Positions 1 through 11,689 of a DNA stretch of 64,000 nucleotides are shown piece after piece (within the stretch, counting starts at the first letter, position 1; every line of letters starts with the position of its first letter). The position numbers were made by a program, and so were the translations under genes. Under the pieces are notes generated by a model, which saw nothing but the letters and a program-made list of their open reading frames with translations, was not told the origin of the DNA and did no database searches. The DNA is from Phascolarctos cinereus (lineage: Eukaryota > Chordata > Mammalia > Diprotodontia > Phascolarctidae), in assembly GCF_002099425.1 (NCBI RefSeq), contig NW_018343990.1, forward strand, positions 2,542,001 through 2,606,000. Reading direction: 5' to 3'.

Positions 1-505
1 AAATTGTATGGTACTTTCCTGTTGCCGACGCCTGTCAATTCTATCTTTATAACGACATTCATATACATCCTCTTTTCTCCTCTGATACTGGTGCAGCTCC
101 TCATCACTTCACATCTCGACTACTGAGTAGCCTGCTGGTTGGTGTCGCCTTTCCCCACTCCTGTCAATACTCTGCTCAACTGTCAAAGGGACCTTCCTTA
201 AGTGGACATCTAACCATGTATCTCCTCCTATTCAATTAACTCCATCGACTCCCTATTACCTCTAGAAACAAATATAAAAGCTTTTAAGTATAAAAATTAT
301 TAGAGCCATTTGTGACCTGACCCCTTCCTACCTTTCCAGTCTTCTTATATCTTACTCTCCCTCCATCTATGCTACAATCCATGACATGGCTTCAGTTCTG
401 TTACTTTCTCCCTACTCCTTATTCTCTTTATATCCCCAGGGCTTAGTACAATCAGTCAATAAACTCATTTGTAGTTGTGCCTAGCATATAGTAGACAATC
501 AATCA
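1..505 (+). mobile_element. L2-type LINE 3' end (cut by window edge)
   Basis: The T/C-rich sequence parallels the L2 at 57280-57900 (cactcctgtcaatactctgctcaactgtcaaagggaccttc, tttgtgacctgaccccttcc). It ends with the L2-like cctagcatatagtagacaatcaat tail. Confidence 0.7.
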
Positions 506-506
506 A

Positions 507-766
507 GGGGAAGCTGGGTAGTGCACTGGATAGAGGTCTAGGTCTAGAGTCAGGAAGACCTAACTTCAAATCCACCCTCAGACCCTTACTAGCTGGGTTT
601 TTTTTTATGATCCTGAGAAAGTCACTTAACCCTAACTCTGTTTGCCTCAGTTTCATCATCTGTAAAATGAGTAGGAAAAGAAAATGGCAAAACACTCCAG
701 CATCTTTGTCAAGAAAACCTCAACCCAAATGGATTCATGGAGAGTCAGACATGACTGAAAAACAAC
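507..766 (+). repeat. CORE-SINE (MAR1-type)
   Basis: A tRNA-like head (gtgcactggatagagg) is followed by cctcagtttcatcatctgtaaaatgag and the 3' part ccaagaaaaccccaaatgg-like to agtcagacatgactgaaaaacaac. Confidence 0.88.
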
Positions 767-965
767 ACTCAGTCAATAAACATTTATTAAGTGCCTCCTA
801 TGTGCCGGCACTGTATTGAGCCCGAGGGCTCAGAGTCTAATGGAGAAGACACATGTAAACTATGAACAAACAAGCTATCTACCAGATAAATTGGAGGTAA
901 TCTCAGAAGGAAGGCATTAACATTAAGGGGGAATCAGAAAAGCTTCTTTAATAAATGTTTGTTGA
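760..965 (+). repeat. Ancient long interspersed repeat, 5' module
   Basis: aataaacatttattaagtgcctcctatgtgccggcactg...gctcagagtctaatggagaagacacatgtaaactatg begins a mammalian repeat whose other modules recur at 2150-2470, 41240-41690 and 53580-53900. I cannot name the family. Confidence 0.6.
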
Positions 966-969
966 CTTG

Positions 970-2150
970 ATTGTGCATGGCTCCAAGATGCTCCCTGAAA
1001 AAGAACAAAGAAGCCAAAAACATTTATGCAAACACCAATGCCTGTCTACCAATGGTATATGGCTGCAAGTTATGAAGGACTGCAATATCTGAAAAGTTAA
1101 AATTGTCAGCAATCCAAAGGGTAATGGAGAGACATCGCAGGTATAAACAGGATGTAGGTTACTACCAATGATCGCTCACATGCATGAAGTGACAGAAAAG
1201 ATATTACCCAGGAAAGCCTAATCAACAAGAGAGGTGGGCTGGTCAAGTAGAGCACGTGCTAACAAATAAAAGATACAAGTGCTGCCTCGGATAGTCACTT
1301 AACGTAAAAGACCTAGAGCAAAGTCCTCCAGCATGCAAGACGGATTTCTATAAAGTAGAAGTGGAAAAAGGCTGGGGAAAGGCTAAGAAGGTTGGAAGGG
1401 GAAGGAGTGGGTGAGGAAGTAGGAAGGGGAAAGAGGGAAGAGGGATCTGAGAAGAAATGGATACACGATGCTCTGCATCGTTTGTGGACATACCTGTATC
1501 AAAAAGATCGTGGATACCCTGAGATGTCTATGTATGTATGTATATCTGCATGTATATATAGACACACATATAAATATATATATACGTGTGTGTGTGGCTG
1601 TGGCTGTGGTGAGAACTTAATCACAATGTGTTTTGCAAACCTGCAGGCTCCATAAAAGTGACATTTATTCCTATGATAATATACTTTATTCCATGGATCC
1701 TTCATTTTTCTCCTCATCCTCTCATGTTCCTGCTTAAAAAAAAAATACTTTGAAATAGCAACTGAGTTCTTGTTGCGGCATTTTCAGGCAAAACAGACTT
1801 GATATTTGACCAGACAGATGAAGGGTAAATTAAGGAAGTAGCCAGATGCTTGCCCCCATGTAGGGTGAGGGAAAGGCAGGACAAGTTGGCACTTATTCCT
1901 CTCTCCCTTCGAAGTCAACTCACTCCTCCAAATCTCAATCTTTTTGTTGCCTCCCTTAGGCCACAGGTGTTGAAGTATCAGTTCCCAAAGCAAGCAATTA
2001 GTCAACAAGTATCACTAGGATAGTAGTATCGCTACAACGAGTATCACTAGGATCACCAGGATCCTCAAGGAAGTCATATTCTGTTGTAGGAAACATGCAT
2101 CTGTATCCGTATGTGCAAAATATATACATGTAAAATATAAACTATTCTTT
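970..2150. other. Intergenic, no gene seen
   Basis: Apart from the simple repeat at 1530-1612 I recognise no repeat family, RNA or coding exon. Short open frames here are antisense pairs over low-complexity DNA. Confidence 0.5.
1530..1612. repeat. TATG/TA/TG mixed simple repeat
   Basis: Degenerate tgtatgtatgtatat, tatatatatacg and gtgtgtgtggctgtggctgtgg units. Confidence 0.8.
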
Positions 2151-2475
2151 GGAGGGGATGGGAAGGCATTAGCAGCTGGAGGAAAGGTCTCATCCAGAAG
2201 GTAATAATGAAGTGAACTTTGTCAGAAACTAGAGATGGTAAGAGAGTTGAGAAGGAAATGCATTTCAGGTGTAGGGGACAGACTATGCAAAGGACCAGAG
2301 ATGCGACACAGAATATTGTGTGTGAGGAACAGCAAGAAGGCTATCTTGGCTGGACCATACAGTGAATGAATGGGGAGCAATCTATAATAGGCCTAGAAAG
2401 GTAGCTTGGAGCCAGGCTGGGAAGAGCTTTAAATGCCAGAGAAGCCAAGATTCCAGCTAAGCTGTTACTTAACTC
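2150..2475 (+). repeat. Ancient long interspersed repeat, middle module
   Basis: gggacagactatgcaaaggaccagag, ggaacagcaagaaggctatcttggctgg, gctgggaagagctttaaatgccagag follow the same repeat downstream of the module at 760-965. Confidence 0.6.
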
Positions 2476-2659
2476 TGCTGTGTAACTCTCGATGCGTTAA
2501 TACATAAGGATAAGATTTGAAGTTCCTGAGACTGGTCAAGGGTGGAGATACAGATGTCTTAAAATTTTCCAGCCCCTCTATTCTTTCAGAATGAAAATAT
2601 TGGGAAGGCAGAGGGAGAATTATATGAATAAATATGCATTTTTTTTCAAGAAAGATGAC

Positions 2660-3330
2660 TTGGGGAAGATGGTGACAAGGGAGTAGAATTCCTAACAGTC
2701 TTCAAAAAATAACAACTGGAACACAAAAGAGAAAACTCATATAAGTTTTATGAGAAAATTAAAACCCAACAAAAAGTCATTATTAACTGAAGAGTTCTGA
2801 TACAATTTCAAACAAACAAAAAGCATAGAGTAAGAGAAGCCAGAGAAAGAAACACCAGGAGAAATACATATGAATTTTTATGTCTATTTTTTTATTCCAA
2901 TGCTTACTTTGCACATAATAAGAACTTAATGCTTTTTCATTCATTCATTCAAAAAATTATCAAAAGTAAACATAAAAAACTGTATAAGAAATCCTAGAAC
3001 TAAGCTCAAATAGATAACAAATTCATGAAATGAAAGATTTTAAAATACCAAAAATATGAGAAAAATTAAGGGCAGAACTGAATATAGCTAAGAAATCTCA
3101 AGAGGAAAAAAAGTCATCAAAATGTAAAATAGCAAAGGGAATTTTAAAATTGCAATGGAAGAAATCAAAAGCACAGGAGTGATACAGTGGAGGACAGAAA
3201 GTGGAAAAGTAAGCTCAGAAAATAACTCAAATGGACAAAGATTTGGAAGCAATGCAATGAAAGTTAAAGATATCAAGGAGAGAGGAAGGAAAGAAAATCT
3301 CAAAATTATTAGGAGTACCAGAAAACATAT
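2660..3330 (+). mobile_element. Degraded L1 5' region and ORF1
   Basis: It begins with the L1-like gatgacttggggaagatggtgac start and continues as A-rich sequence. Near 3270-3320 it holds a recognisable ORF1 block, RGRKENLKIIRSTRKH, equivalent to RENLKIIG... of the younger copies. Many stops and frame changes show it is old. Confidence 0.6.
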
Positions 3331-3690
3331 GTAAAAGGTGTGGCTGGGGGTGGGAGTGGAGTATGGGGGAAGGGAAAGGACTACATTTCCCAGGAGTCAT
3401 AGGCTAGGATTTAATAGACAGAGTCAAAGTAGGAGAAGGACCACACTTCCCAGGTTGTCTAGGATTAGAGCATAAATCTCTTTGGAAGAGAGAATGAAGG
3501 CTCCAGTTCCCATGAGGCAATCTGTAAGCACTATGTAGACTGATTACTTCTGAGGACTGAGGGAGCATGGGCACAAGATGGAGAATTAGTGATAGTCTCT
3601 ATGGAGCTAGAGTCTTGCAGAGTAGACAGGCAAACCAGGAGCTCAATAAAGACAGAAATAGCTACGTGAAACAGTAGTGGGCTGCAGATA
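3331..3690. repeat. Unclassified, possible old LTR-like fragment
   Basis: Three similar units (ggactacatttcccaggagtcatagg, ggaccacacttcccaggttgtc, ggctccagttcccatgaggc) and a late AATAAA (ctcaataaagac) lie between two L1 pieces. The layout is LTR-like, but no family is recognised. Confidence 0.25.
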
Positions 3691-3734
3691 CCAGCAGGAG
3701 CGATTTTTAAGTAGTGAGAATTCCCAGTTAAAAC

Positions 3735-3990
3735 AGGTGCAAAGAAGGGTGATTTGTTTTCACTACTTCTGTATTTAACATGGCTTTAGAAATATTGACA
3801 ATAGTAATAAGACATAAAAGGATAAGGAATAAGCATTGGCAATGAAGAGGTTATCATAGCAGTTTGCAAATGACATGATTATACATCTAGAAAATCTAAT
3901 AAAGTTATAAAAATTAAAGTAATAAGTGACTTTGACAAGGTAGCAAATTTTAAGAAAAACTCTTAACGATCTGCATTTTCATATTATTAA
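3735..3990 (+). mobile_element. L1 ORF2 reverse transcriptase fragment
   Basis: The translation gives a fragment of the RT palm, LLFNMALEILTIVIRHKRI then, after a frame change, the YADD-equivalent block (Q-FAND-M) and LYI-KI. The catalytic F-A-D-D is seen as FAND. It is a decayed piece, probably part of the same insertion as 2660-3330. Confidence 0.7.
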
Positions 3991-4509
3991 AATACTTCAA
4001 AGATCTCTATTGTCTTCTGTGTAAATATCTCCTCCACCAATGGGACTGCAAACCCTCTACAGTTTATAAAAGGTTCTTTGAGATTTCCTGTGGCCAATAA
4101 ACTATCAACCTGAGTAATGCGACTCTGAATTTAAGTAAGCTACAACAAGCACGCAATCTATTACTGTGCCTGAATTGGAAGGATTTCCCACATTACAAAA
4201 TGCACAATTTTCAAAAGAACAATCATGATTTGTTCATGATCATTTGTACAATTCAGAGCATCATATGACAAAATTCATCGAGTTACTAAACCGTTCCTTT
4301 GTTTTCACCCACTTACTCCATTGCTTTATGTCCCTTAAGCACCATAAAAGGATCTATTTTTTTTTAAATTGTAGCTACTATATTTGTAGTAGCAAAACAA
4401 CAGCAGCAACAGCAACCCTGGAAACAATCTATATATCCTATAATCAGAAAAAAACTAAATAAATTATTAGATTTAAGGAAGTACTATGGCATAAATATGA
4501 CATATATGA

Positions 4510-4738
4510 GTCATAGACAGATAAGTAGTTTAATGAATAGAGCATTGGACTTGGGGTTTGGATGACTTTTTTAGACACTTACTAGCTATGTAACCCGGGG
4601 CAAGTCACTTTACCCTCTCAGCCTCAGTTTCCTCATCTGTAAAAATAAGGATAATAATAGGATTGCCATGAAGATCAAATGAGATGCATGTAAAGTACTT
4701 TGTAAATCTTAAAGTGCTATATAAATAATAATAATAAT
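4510..4738 (+). repeat. MIR/CORE-SINE
   Basis: gcctcagtttcctcatctgtaaaa, gatcaaatgagatgcatgtaaag and aaagtgctatataaataataataa are the core and 3' end of the family. Confidence 0.8.
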
Positions 4739-4739
4739 T

Positions 4740-4868
4740 AATATCATAGAGGTGTTGGGACCTTAGAAGTCAGAGTCTAACTCTTTCATTTTACAGAAGT
4801 GTAAACTGAGACACAGAGAAGTTAAATGGTTTGTCCAAGGTCACACAGCTAGTATCTAAGGTGGGAAA
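4740..4868 (-). repeat. MIR
   Basis: The reverse-complement MIR core is present: cattttacagaagtgtaaactgagacacagagaag and ccaaggtcacacagctag. Confidence 0.8.
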
Positions 4869-4919
4869 TATGGAAAGACCTACAGGAGGTGATGGAAGGA
4901 ATAATCAGTAGGATCAGCA

Positions 4920-4920
<1 letters not shown>

Positions 4921-4969
<49 letters not shown>
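4921..4969. repeat. (CA)n microsatellite
   Basis: About 24 uninterrupted CA units. Confidence 0.98.
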
Positions 4970-4970
<1 letters not shown>

Positions 4971-5055
4971 GTAGTTCAGATTATATGGTTTTTTTGCATA
5001 TTTTCATTTTTTGTTTCTTAATTTGTATTTCTTGTGATATCTATTTAATTTATAG

Positions 5056-5056
<1 letters not shown>

Positions 5057-5091
<35 letters not shown>
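5057..5091. repeat. (TA)n microsatellite
   Basis: About 16 TA units, 90 bases from the CA repeat. Confidence 0.97.
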
Positions 5092-5092
<1 letters not shown>

Positions 5093-5349
5093 TATGTATC
5101 CACATATATAATGTGTACAGACAGAGTGGAAATATTATATTGGCCTATGAAGAGCAAACCCACCATTAAAATGTTGGTCATATGAACAGAATATAGTGAT
5201 GCTAGATAGAAAACTGGACAAAAGAACCTTGACCCTCATGTTCTTCCTTATCCTCAGAATCTTTCTGCTTGCTTACTCTTGGCACTCTGCCTTTCCCACA
5301 CCTGGGTTCCTGCCAAGCTTCTGCAGACTAGTATGGCCCTACAGAGTCA

Positions 5350-5530
5350 GTTGGCTGGGAGGCACCACGGTCTAATAGATACAAAACTGGGCCTTTCACC
5401 AATTAGGCACATGACTTTGAGCAGGTCACACAGGCTCCTCTGGATCTAAGTGACTACATCTGCCTTGCAAACCACAAAAAACTATTTTGAGGATGAAATA
5501 CTGTTTGTGTGAAAATGCTTTGAAAAAAAA
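5350..5530 (+). repeat. MIR-like SINE, diverged
   Basis: ggcaccacggtctaatagatac, catgactttgagcaggtcac and gaggatgaaatactg...aaaatgctttg follow the MIR order. Confidence 0.55.
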
Positions 5531-5534
5531 TTCT

Positions 5535-5688
5535 AGGGACAGAGAGATGGCACAGTGGATAGAGCCCTGGCCCTGAAGTCAGGAGGACCTGAGTCCAAAT
5601 CCAGCCTTGGATTTGAACACTTGACACTTGACACTTACTAGCTGTGTGACCCTGGGCAAGTCACTTAACCCCAACTGCCAAAAAAAAA
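5535..5688 (+). repeat. WSINE1-type CORE-SINE
   Basis: gatggcacagtggatagagc, gaagtcaggaggacctgag and gtgtgaccctgggcaagtcacttaacc, with an A9 tail. Confidence 0.92.
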
Positions 5689-5715
5689 ATTCTACCAATG
5701 CAAGTTGTTAGTATG

Positions 5716-5970
5716 AGGCTGCTAGATAGAACAGTGAATAAGTGCTAGGCCTGGAATCAGTTCAAATCCAGCCTCAGACACTTACTAGCTGTGTGACCCT
5801 GGGCAAATCAATTAACCTCTGTCTGCCTCAGTTTCCTCAACTGTAACAATTGGATAATTAATAGCCCTACCTCAGAGGGTTGTTGTGAGGATCAAATGAG
5901 ATAATATTCATAAAGCACTTAGCATAGTGCCTGGCATATGGTAGGTACTAAATAAGTGCTTGTTCCCTTA
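5716..5970 (+). repeat. Full-length MIR/THER1 SINE
   Basis: The tRNA-like head, core (actagctgtgtgaccctgggc), cctcagtttcctcaactg, and an L2-like 3' tail (agcatagtgcctggcatatggtaggtactaaataagtgcttg) are all present. Confidence 0.88.
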
Positions 5971-5974
5971 CTGT

Positions 5975-6895
5975 GTATAACCTCCTGTTAATATTAATAG
6001 GTCATAGTTCCATTAACAGGAGCTGTTCCATATTAGTCATTTCCCATTCACATTTAGTCCTTTGTTGAACATCATCATAAATGTGGTAGGGGCTGTGTGA
6101 GTTTGTTGTTGGCAGACTCCATTCTGCCCTTAAACCTGACTAGCCTTTCACAAGAATGGCAGTGATTTCTGACAACGAACCTCAAGCCATTCATTAACTG
6201 GAAAGAATTGGGTTAGTGTGACCTAGTCACTGGTATGAATAGCATCCAGTTACTGTCATTGCCTCTACCCAGATGCCATCAGATGGCATGGGCATAATGA
6301 TATTAGTGCCCATATCATACCACATGGCTGGAGTAAAGAGCAATGATTTTGCCAATTTGAGATCCTTGCCCGGAGAGGTCACATTTTGTCAGTCAGATAA
6401 TTGTTCGTCTCTTTTGGTAAGAATCCAGAGCAGATGATTCTGCAGCCTTGCATGGTAGTAACACATTCCAGTATCCTGTAAATGTATAGCCAGGAGGTTC
6501 TGATCTCATTACTCCCATTTTAGTTCCATCTTCTTTTTGGTTCTATTGTTGGATGGAAGTGACTTCTACTTTCTTTTCCCCAGGCTAAGTTACCATCAAT
6601 CTTTTTTGCAGTTCTTCCTGGAGACTAATTCTTAATGCTCATGCTTTCCATTGCACAGTGTTTTGCATGCTGCTGGCATTCACTAAATGTTTGATACCAA
6701 TTGTTTGATACCAATGCTGACTGATCAGACTTTCATAAACTTGCCTGACAATATCTGTACCCCAGCTGACAAGCCTTTTGGACCATTCTAGGACAGTGGA
6801 AGAGCATTCTGCTGCTGGACATATGTCTCCATTTGGCTCTATATCTCTTCTGTCTCTACCATAGGCTTCTTTTTTTTTAAGTTTACTTTAAAAAA
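5975..6895. other. Unassigned stretch
   Basis: There is no recognised SINE or LINE. On the minus strand a short open piece (MGTNIIMPMPSDGIWVEAM, about 6310-6255) looks less random than the rest, but I cannot assign it. It may be a decayed element. Confidence 0.3.
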
Positions 6896-6899
6896 ATAT

Positions 6900-7225
6900 G
6901 TCTTCGCCTTTTCAGTAATGGTGGGTGGGGAGGGAGGAAGGGAGAAAATTTAGAACCCAAAGTTTTAAAAACACATGTTAAAAGAAATTGTTTTCACATG
7001 CAACTGGGAAATAAAAAATACAGGAAATGGGGTATAGAAATCTATCCTGCCCTACAGGAAAATTGAAGGGGAAGGGGATAAGAGAAGTGGGGTGAGACAG
7101 ACAGGAGGGCAGATTAGTGGAAGGGGTATGCATAATGGATACCATCTTGGGGTAGGGGAGGGATGAGATGGGGGAAAAATTTGGAACTCAATCTTCTGGA
7201 AGTGAATGCTGAAAACTAAAAATAA
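6900..7225 (+). mobile_element. 3' end of a HAL1/L1 element
   Basis: The sequence matches the 3' UTR of the HAL1 at 42805-45667 almost block for block: gggagaaaatttagaaccca, gttttcacatgcaactgggaa, atggggtatagaaatctatcctgccctacagg, the ggggataagagaag module and the terminal ggaactcaatcttctgg...ctgaaaactaaaaataa. Confidence 0.8.
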
Positions 7226-7289
7226 ATTTCAAAAAAGTAACTATAAAAAAACCATGTCATACATAGCAGAGAAATATGTATGCTATTTT

Positions 7290-7690
7290 CCATTTCCATT
7301 GAATAATCCCCAGAGGTCTCTCATATCTTATTTTTCTGAAATTCTATTCAGGTGCTTAATTTCTTTCGTGTTTAATTTTTTGTTAGATTTATCTAGGGCT
7401 GATAACTGTGAATTGACATCCCCCACTACTACAGTCTTACTATTTTTTTCCTTGTATTTCATTTAGATTTTTTTGTTTAAGCATTTAGAAACTATGCCAT
7501 TCAGTGCATATATTTAAATATCAAAATCAATTTATTGTCTATGTAACTCTTAAGCAAAATGTAATTTTCCTCTTCTTCCCTCTTAATTTTTTCTGTTGCC
7601 TTCTTTGAAATCATAATTGCTAAGCTTGCTTTTTAACTGAGGCATAATAAATTTGTATTTAACTGAAAAAAAATTTTAAAGTCTTGCTTT
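7290..7690 (-). mobile_element. L1 ORF2 endonuclease-region fragment
   Basis: On the minus strand this corresponds to the early part of marsupial L1 ORF2. Blocks such as attagatttatctagg...gataactgtgaattgac...cccccactact and gaaatcataattgctaagcttgc match the complement of the endonuclease domain. It is broken, and opposite in orientation to the HAL1 end immediately to its left. Confidence 0.65.
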
Positions 7691-8311
7691 TATATCATGT
7701 TCATTTTCTTTTTAAAAATTATTCTGAACTTAGACTCCAACAAATTTAATCATTTGCATATGCAAAGTAGAACAGAGAGGATGATATGTGAAAATGTAAG
7801 TCTATTATGTACAGTTGTTATTATTATTTCAACTGAGTGTAATGAGGGACATCCTATTGATGATCAGCAAAGTTGGCTTTCTGGCTCCCAGTAGACCATA
7901 CATGTGACTTAGCATTTAGGTATATAAGAGATGATAAACTCCCTGGCTACTACCATGTGGTAATTCAGCATGAAAGTCACCATATGACCACTTTGGTATA
8001 AGATGGAAAACCTAAGTTTTATGACCTCCCCCACTCACAGCAGCAGCCAGGATGAAGGGTGATGTGTCTTTTGTTTTGTTTTGTTTTGTTTTTGAAGAGA
8101 AAGTTTCCAGTTCGCTTTCTTACTTCCGTTCTCAATTATGGCACACAAGATTCTATGTCACCAAATTCCCCTCATAGGGGTAAGAGGATGAGCAGTCCAG
8201 CACATGGTGTGGGGATTCAACTAGGCAATCTTGAACCTGGATCCTTGGCTGCTTTCTGTGTTTTGTGTTTTCTTTCCAGAGTAGGTGATCTAACATTGTT
8301 CTCAAAGTGGA

Positions 8312-8450
8312 CCAGACTCTGGAGCACGAAGTGAGGCTTGTGACTTTGCACATCCCTTCCACACTTAAATCCAATTTATTTGCAAGTCACAGCATCATCT
8401 TCCTGATGTCATGGTCCTCTTCAAGAACGAAAGGCAAACAAACAACAACA
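8312..8450 (+). repeat. RTE-tailed marsupial SINE
   Basis: agtgaggcttgtgactttgcac, gcaagtcacagcatcatcttcctgatgtcatggtcctcttc and the tail gaacgaaaggcaaacaaacaacaac match the RTE-mobilised SINE type also seen at 29450-29702. Confidence 0.75.
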
Positions 8451-9254
8451 AAGTGGACCTGTACACGGTTGGCAGAGACCTTCTGAGTTCCAGAGGTCCA
8501 GGGACCCTGGGACCAATGAATGGAGCTGACCGATGGTAAGAGAAGCTGCTGCATTGGAGAAGACCATCAGTGACAGAGAAGACTAAGCTCTTGATGGCCA
8601 AGAGCTTAGCAGAGGGATTGTGAGATTGCTAAGCAGGGGCTCTGAAAATGGTTTTATGGTTTGATAAGGCATAAGGATCAGCCTCCTAGAAGGCTGTAAA
8701 AGCAGTTACAACTTAAGTTACTGAATCCTGTTTTAAGTCATTCTGTCAATTTGAGCAATATTGAGTCTTTGGTGACCTTTAGCATTTCTTATACGGGCAG
8801 GAAATAAATTCCTGTCCCAGATCTGATTCATTTAATACATTAAGCACCTTTCTACTATCCCTTTTGGAGAAACCCTAAATATGAGCCACAAGCTAATTAA
8901 GTCTTAAGTAAATTGTTCTTGGGGTACTGGCAAGAGTGTGAGAAAAGATTTCTGACCCCCCTTCTAAGCAAGTCAGACTTCTCCAGGGCTGAATTTAGTC
9001 CAGGCTGTATGCCTGGCATTGAAGTTGAGATAAGTAGAGGGAGTGGATGCAGGGGCTGTTATTGTTAGAGAGATAATAAATTCAACATGTTAGTTTTAAA
9101 GCTATCCTACTTGTCTCTCTTCCTTTGAAGTTCTGTATCTTTTTTTGAGTTTTAAATGACAATATTTTCTTTTACCATTTTTTGTTGGCCTTACTATCAC
9201 TAGTCCTTTGTTTCCCCAAGTTACTCCCTGAAAAATAATTTTTAAACTCTCCCT

Positions 9255-9800
9255 TGTAACAATTTAGTGTTGTAAAGCAAAACAAATCCATATTTTGGTC
9301 TTACATGAAAACATGTTTTATTGTGCACCTACAATACATCCTCTCTGTATTAGAAGGTGGGTAACATTGTTGTACCATCAGTCCTCTAGAGTTCTGATTG
9401 TTATTTCTGCTATGTGCTTCTATTTATTTTATTTACTTTTATATATTTTTATTTACTTCTGTTAACTTTTATTTACTTCTATATATTTTATTTTTTATTT
9501 AATAAGCATTTATTCCCACTCTCCAATTTAAAAGAAAAATAAAACAAAAACTCTTGTCATAAATATGCATAATCAAGCATCTCATATTGTCAATGTTCGG
9601 AATTGTACATCTTATCCTGCACCTTGACTCTGTCACCTGCCAGGAGGTAAGCAGCATGCTTTATCACCAGTCTTCTGGAATCGTGGTTTGTTATTTCATT
9701 GCCCAGATTTTTTAGATATTTCAAAATTGTTTGTCTTTGCAATTTTATTATCATAGAAATCTCATACTTCTAATTTAGAGGATCTAGGTCAGTGATGGTG
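9255..9800 (-). mobile_element. L1 3'-end fragments (two overlapping copies)
   Basis: Two partial copies of the same L1 3' segment lie side by side: ...tacatgaaaacatgttttattgtgcacc...cagtcctctagag and ttttatttaataagcatttattcccactct...gcaccttgactctgtcacctgccaggagg...cttctggaatcgtgg. The second has the typical AT-rich start. Confidence 0.6.
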
Positions 9801-10002
9801 AGTGACAGAGAAGAGAAAAATCAAGAAAGAACAATTGTGAAAGGGAGTAGTGATAACATTTCAACATAAAAATTTCCCCAGGCAGTTATACAATTCTATA
9901 TAGGTATTAGAGGTTATATGGAATCGTGTTTGAGGTTGTCCTACCCAAATTGCCATGAAACCTTCTCTGAACCAACTACCCTGAAAAAACAAAACAACAA
10001 CA

Positions 10003-10004
<2 letters not shown>

Positions 10005-10044
<40 letters not shown>
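10005..10044. repeat. (CA)n microsatellite
   Basis: About 20 CA units. Confidence 0.98.
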
Positions 10045-10047
<3 letters not shown>

Positions 10048-10179
10048 GGCATTTATTTCTCCTTCCTGTCCTATTACACACTTATATTCCAATTTGCCTT
10101 ATATTAATAGCTATATTATCACATTTAATAGATTGTTAGCTCTATGAGGACAGGAATTTTGTCTTATTTAAATTCAAAT

Positions 10180-10385
10180 CTATTCAATTCAATGACCAAT
10201 AATTAAGGACCTATTATGTGCAAAGTTCTGAACTAGTCTGGAGCTATAAGGACAATATCAAAACAGTCCTTTCCCTTTAAGAGCTGATATTATATTGGAG
10301 GATTAAATTTAATTTGAGGGGTTGGGGAGGAGACAGCACTAAAATTAGGACAGTCAGGAAAGACTGCCCTAGGAGATGGCTCCTG
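10180..10385 (+). repeat. Ancient long interspersed repeat, 5' module
   Basis: aattaaggacctattatgtgcaaagttctgaactag...agtcctttccctttaagagctgatattatattgg, then gtcaggaaagactgccc. Confidence 0.55.
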
Positions 10386-10469
10386 AGATAAGAAAAGAAG
10401 CCAAGATGAACCGATTTATCAGATCCTATTTTCCTAATTGGACAAGAAGAAACAAAAAGGAAAGGAAAG

Positions 10470-10585
10470 AAGAGGATCACAGATCTAGAAAAGACTTTAG
10501 ACATCATCTAGTCCACTTCCTTAGTTTGCAGATGAAGAAACTGAGGCCTAGAGTTGTTGTGACTTGTCTAAATTTACATGAGTGC
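10470..10585 (-). repeat. MIR
   Basis: catctagtccacttccttagtttgcagatgaagaaactgaggcctagag is the reverse MIR core. Confidence 0.75.
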
Positions 10586-10592
10586 TATAGAG

Positions 10593-10660
10593 TCTGCATA
10601 CCTAGCACAATGCATTCTAGATAACAGGTGCTTAATAAATACTTGTTGAATGAATTAATT
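10593..10660 (+). repeat. L2 3' tail
   Basis: cctagcacaatgcattctagataacaggtgcttaataaatacttgttgaatgaa is the classic L2 end, adjoining a MIR in the opposite orientation. Confidence 0.6.
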
Positions 10661-11103
10661 TCATAATGATCCAAGTCAAATCTACAGTAGATCAGTGTTT
10701 GTGGGCATGCACAAGGATTGACTTAGCCATGTGTCTTTCTTTACTTACATTGCAAACAAAAGAAAGTAACTGAATATTGTTGTTCTGGCAATGCAGTTTC
10801 AGGGGCAACCTTGATCCTCATCAAAGAAATAGTGATCAAGGGTGCCAAATTTCCATATTGGTTCATCTTATCACCCAAGGCTCCCCTTCCTTCGCATCTT
10901 TCTTTCTCCACTTCAACCATAATGTCATTGCTATCTAATATGGCTTACTACTCCAAATATTAATGGATAGAACTAGCTAAGCCAGAACAGTGGCTCAGGC
11001 TTGGAACTGGAATGCAGTGAAACACTGGAGACCATATAACACCCAATAAAGAGAAGTTTACTCAACAATAAAAGATTCAATAAGGATATGCTACTGCTTT
11101 GGG

Positions 11104-11296
11104 CAGCCAGGCAGCATAATGGGTAAAACTGGGCTCAGGAAAACCTGAGTTTTGAATCCTGATACTTCACAATTAGGTGACCTCTGGTGAATGACTCCCT
11201 TTCTCTGCTTCTCATTTCCTCATTTGTAAAATGAAGGGGCTGGATTCACTGACCCTTAAGTTCCCTTCCAACTCTCAATCTATGATCTTATAATAC
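11104..11296 (+). repeat. CORE-SINE (MAR1-type)
   Basis: cagccaggcagcataatggg, tttcctcatttgtaaaatgaaggggctgg and cttaagttcccttccaactctc are present. Confidence 0.82.
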
Positions 11297-11467
11297 AGGG
11301 GGATGCAGCTCCCCTCTGCTTCTACATCTAGCACAGTGGCAACACCCAGTCAGACCTTTCTGCATTGACTCCCACAGCAGTGTGCCTGAGGAATGCTGAC
11401 TCCGTGTTAGCTGATCCTCTGACATTCCAGGTGACCAGAAAACCAGGTTGTCCTGGACCAATCAAAT

Positions 11468-11610
11468 CTTTTTTTTTGGGGGGGGGGTGTTAAGTGATTT
11501 GCCCAGGGTCACACAGCTAGTAAGTGTTATGTATATGAAGTCACATTTGAACTCAGGTCCTCCTGAATCCAGGGCCGATGCTTTATCCACTGTGCCACCT
11601 AGCTGCCCCT
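11468..11610 (-). repeat. WSINE1-type CORE-SINE
   Basis: Reverse orientation, with a T tail at the left, gcccagggtcacacagctag, gaactcaggtcctcctgaatccagg and ccactgtgccacctagctgcccc. Confidence 0.93.
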
Positions 11611-11689
11611 GACCAATCACATCTTGAGGATAGTTTCCTTGCTCCTTTAAAGAGAAGCCAACCCCACATGCATGAAATGGATTATAACA

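Noticed and set aside
4921-4969. CRISPR-like or other prokaryotic array
   Set aside because: The tandem repeats are simple microsatellites without spacers, and the DNA is vertebrate.
4889-5185. Plus-strand 98-residue frame
   Set aside because: It consists of poly-TH and poly-YI from the CA and TA microsatellites.
6900-7690. One inverted (twin-primed) L1 insertion
   Set aside because: The 3' end on the plus strand lies to the left of the inverted piece, the wrong order for twin priming. Two separate insertions fit better.
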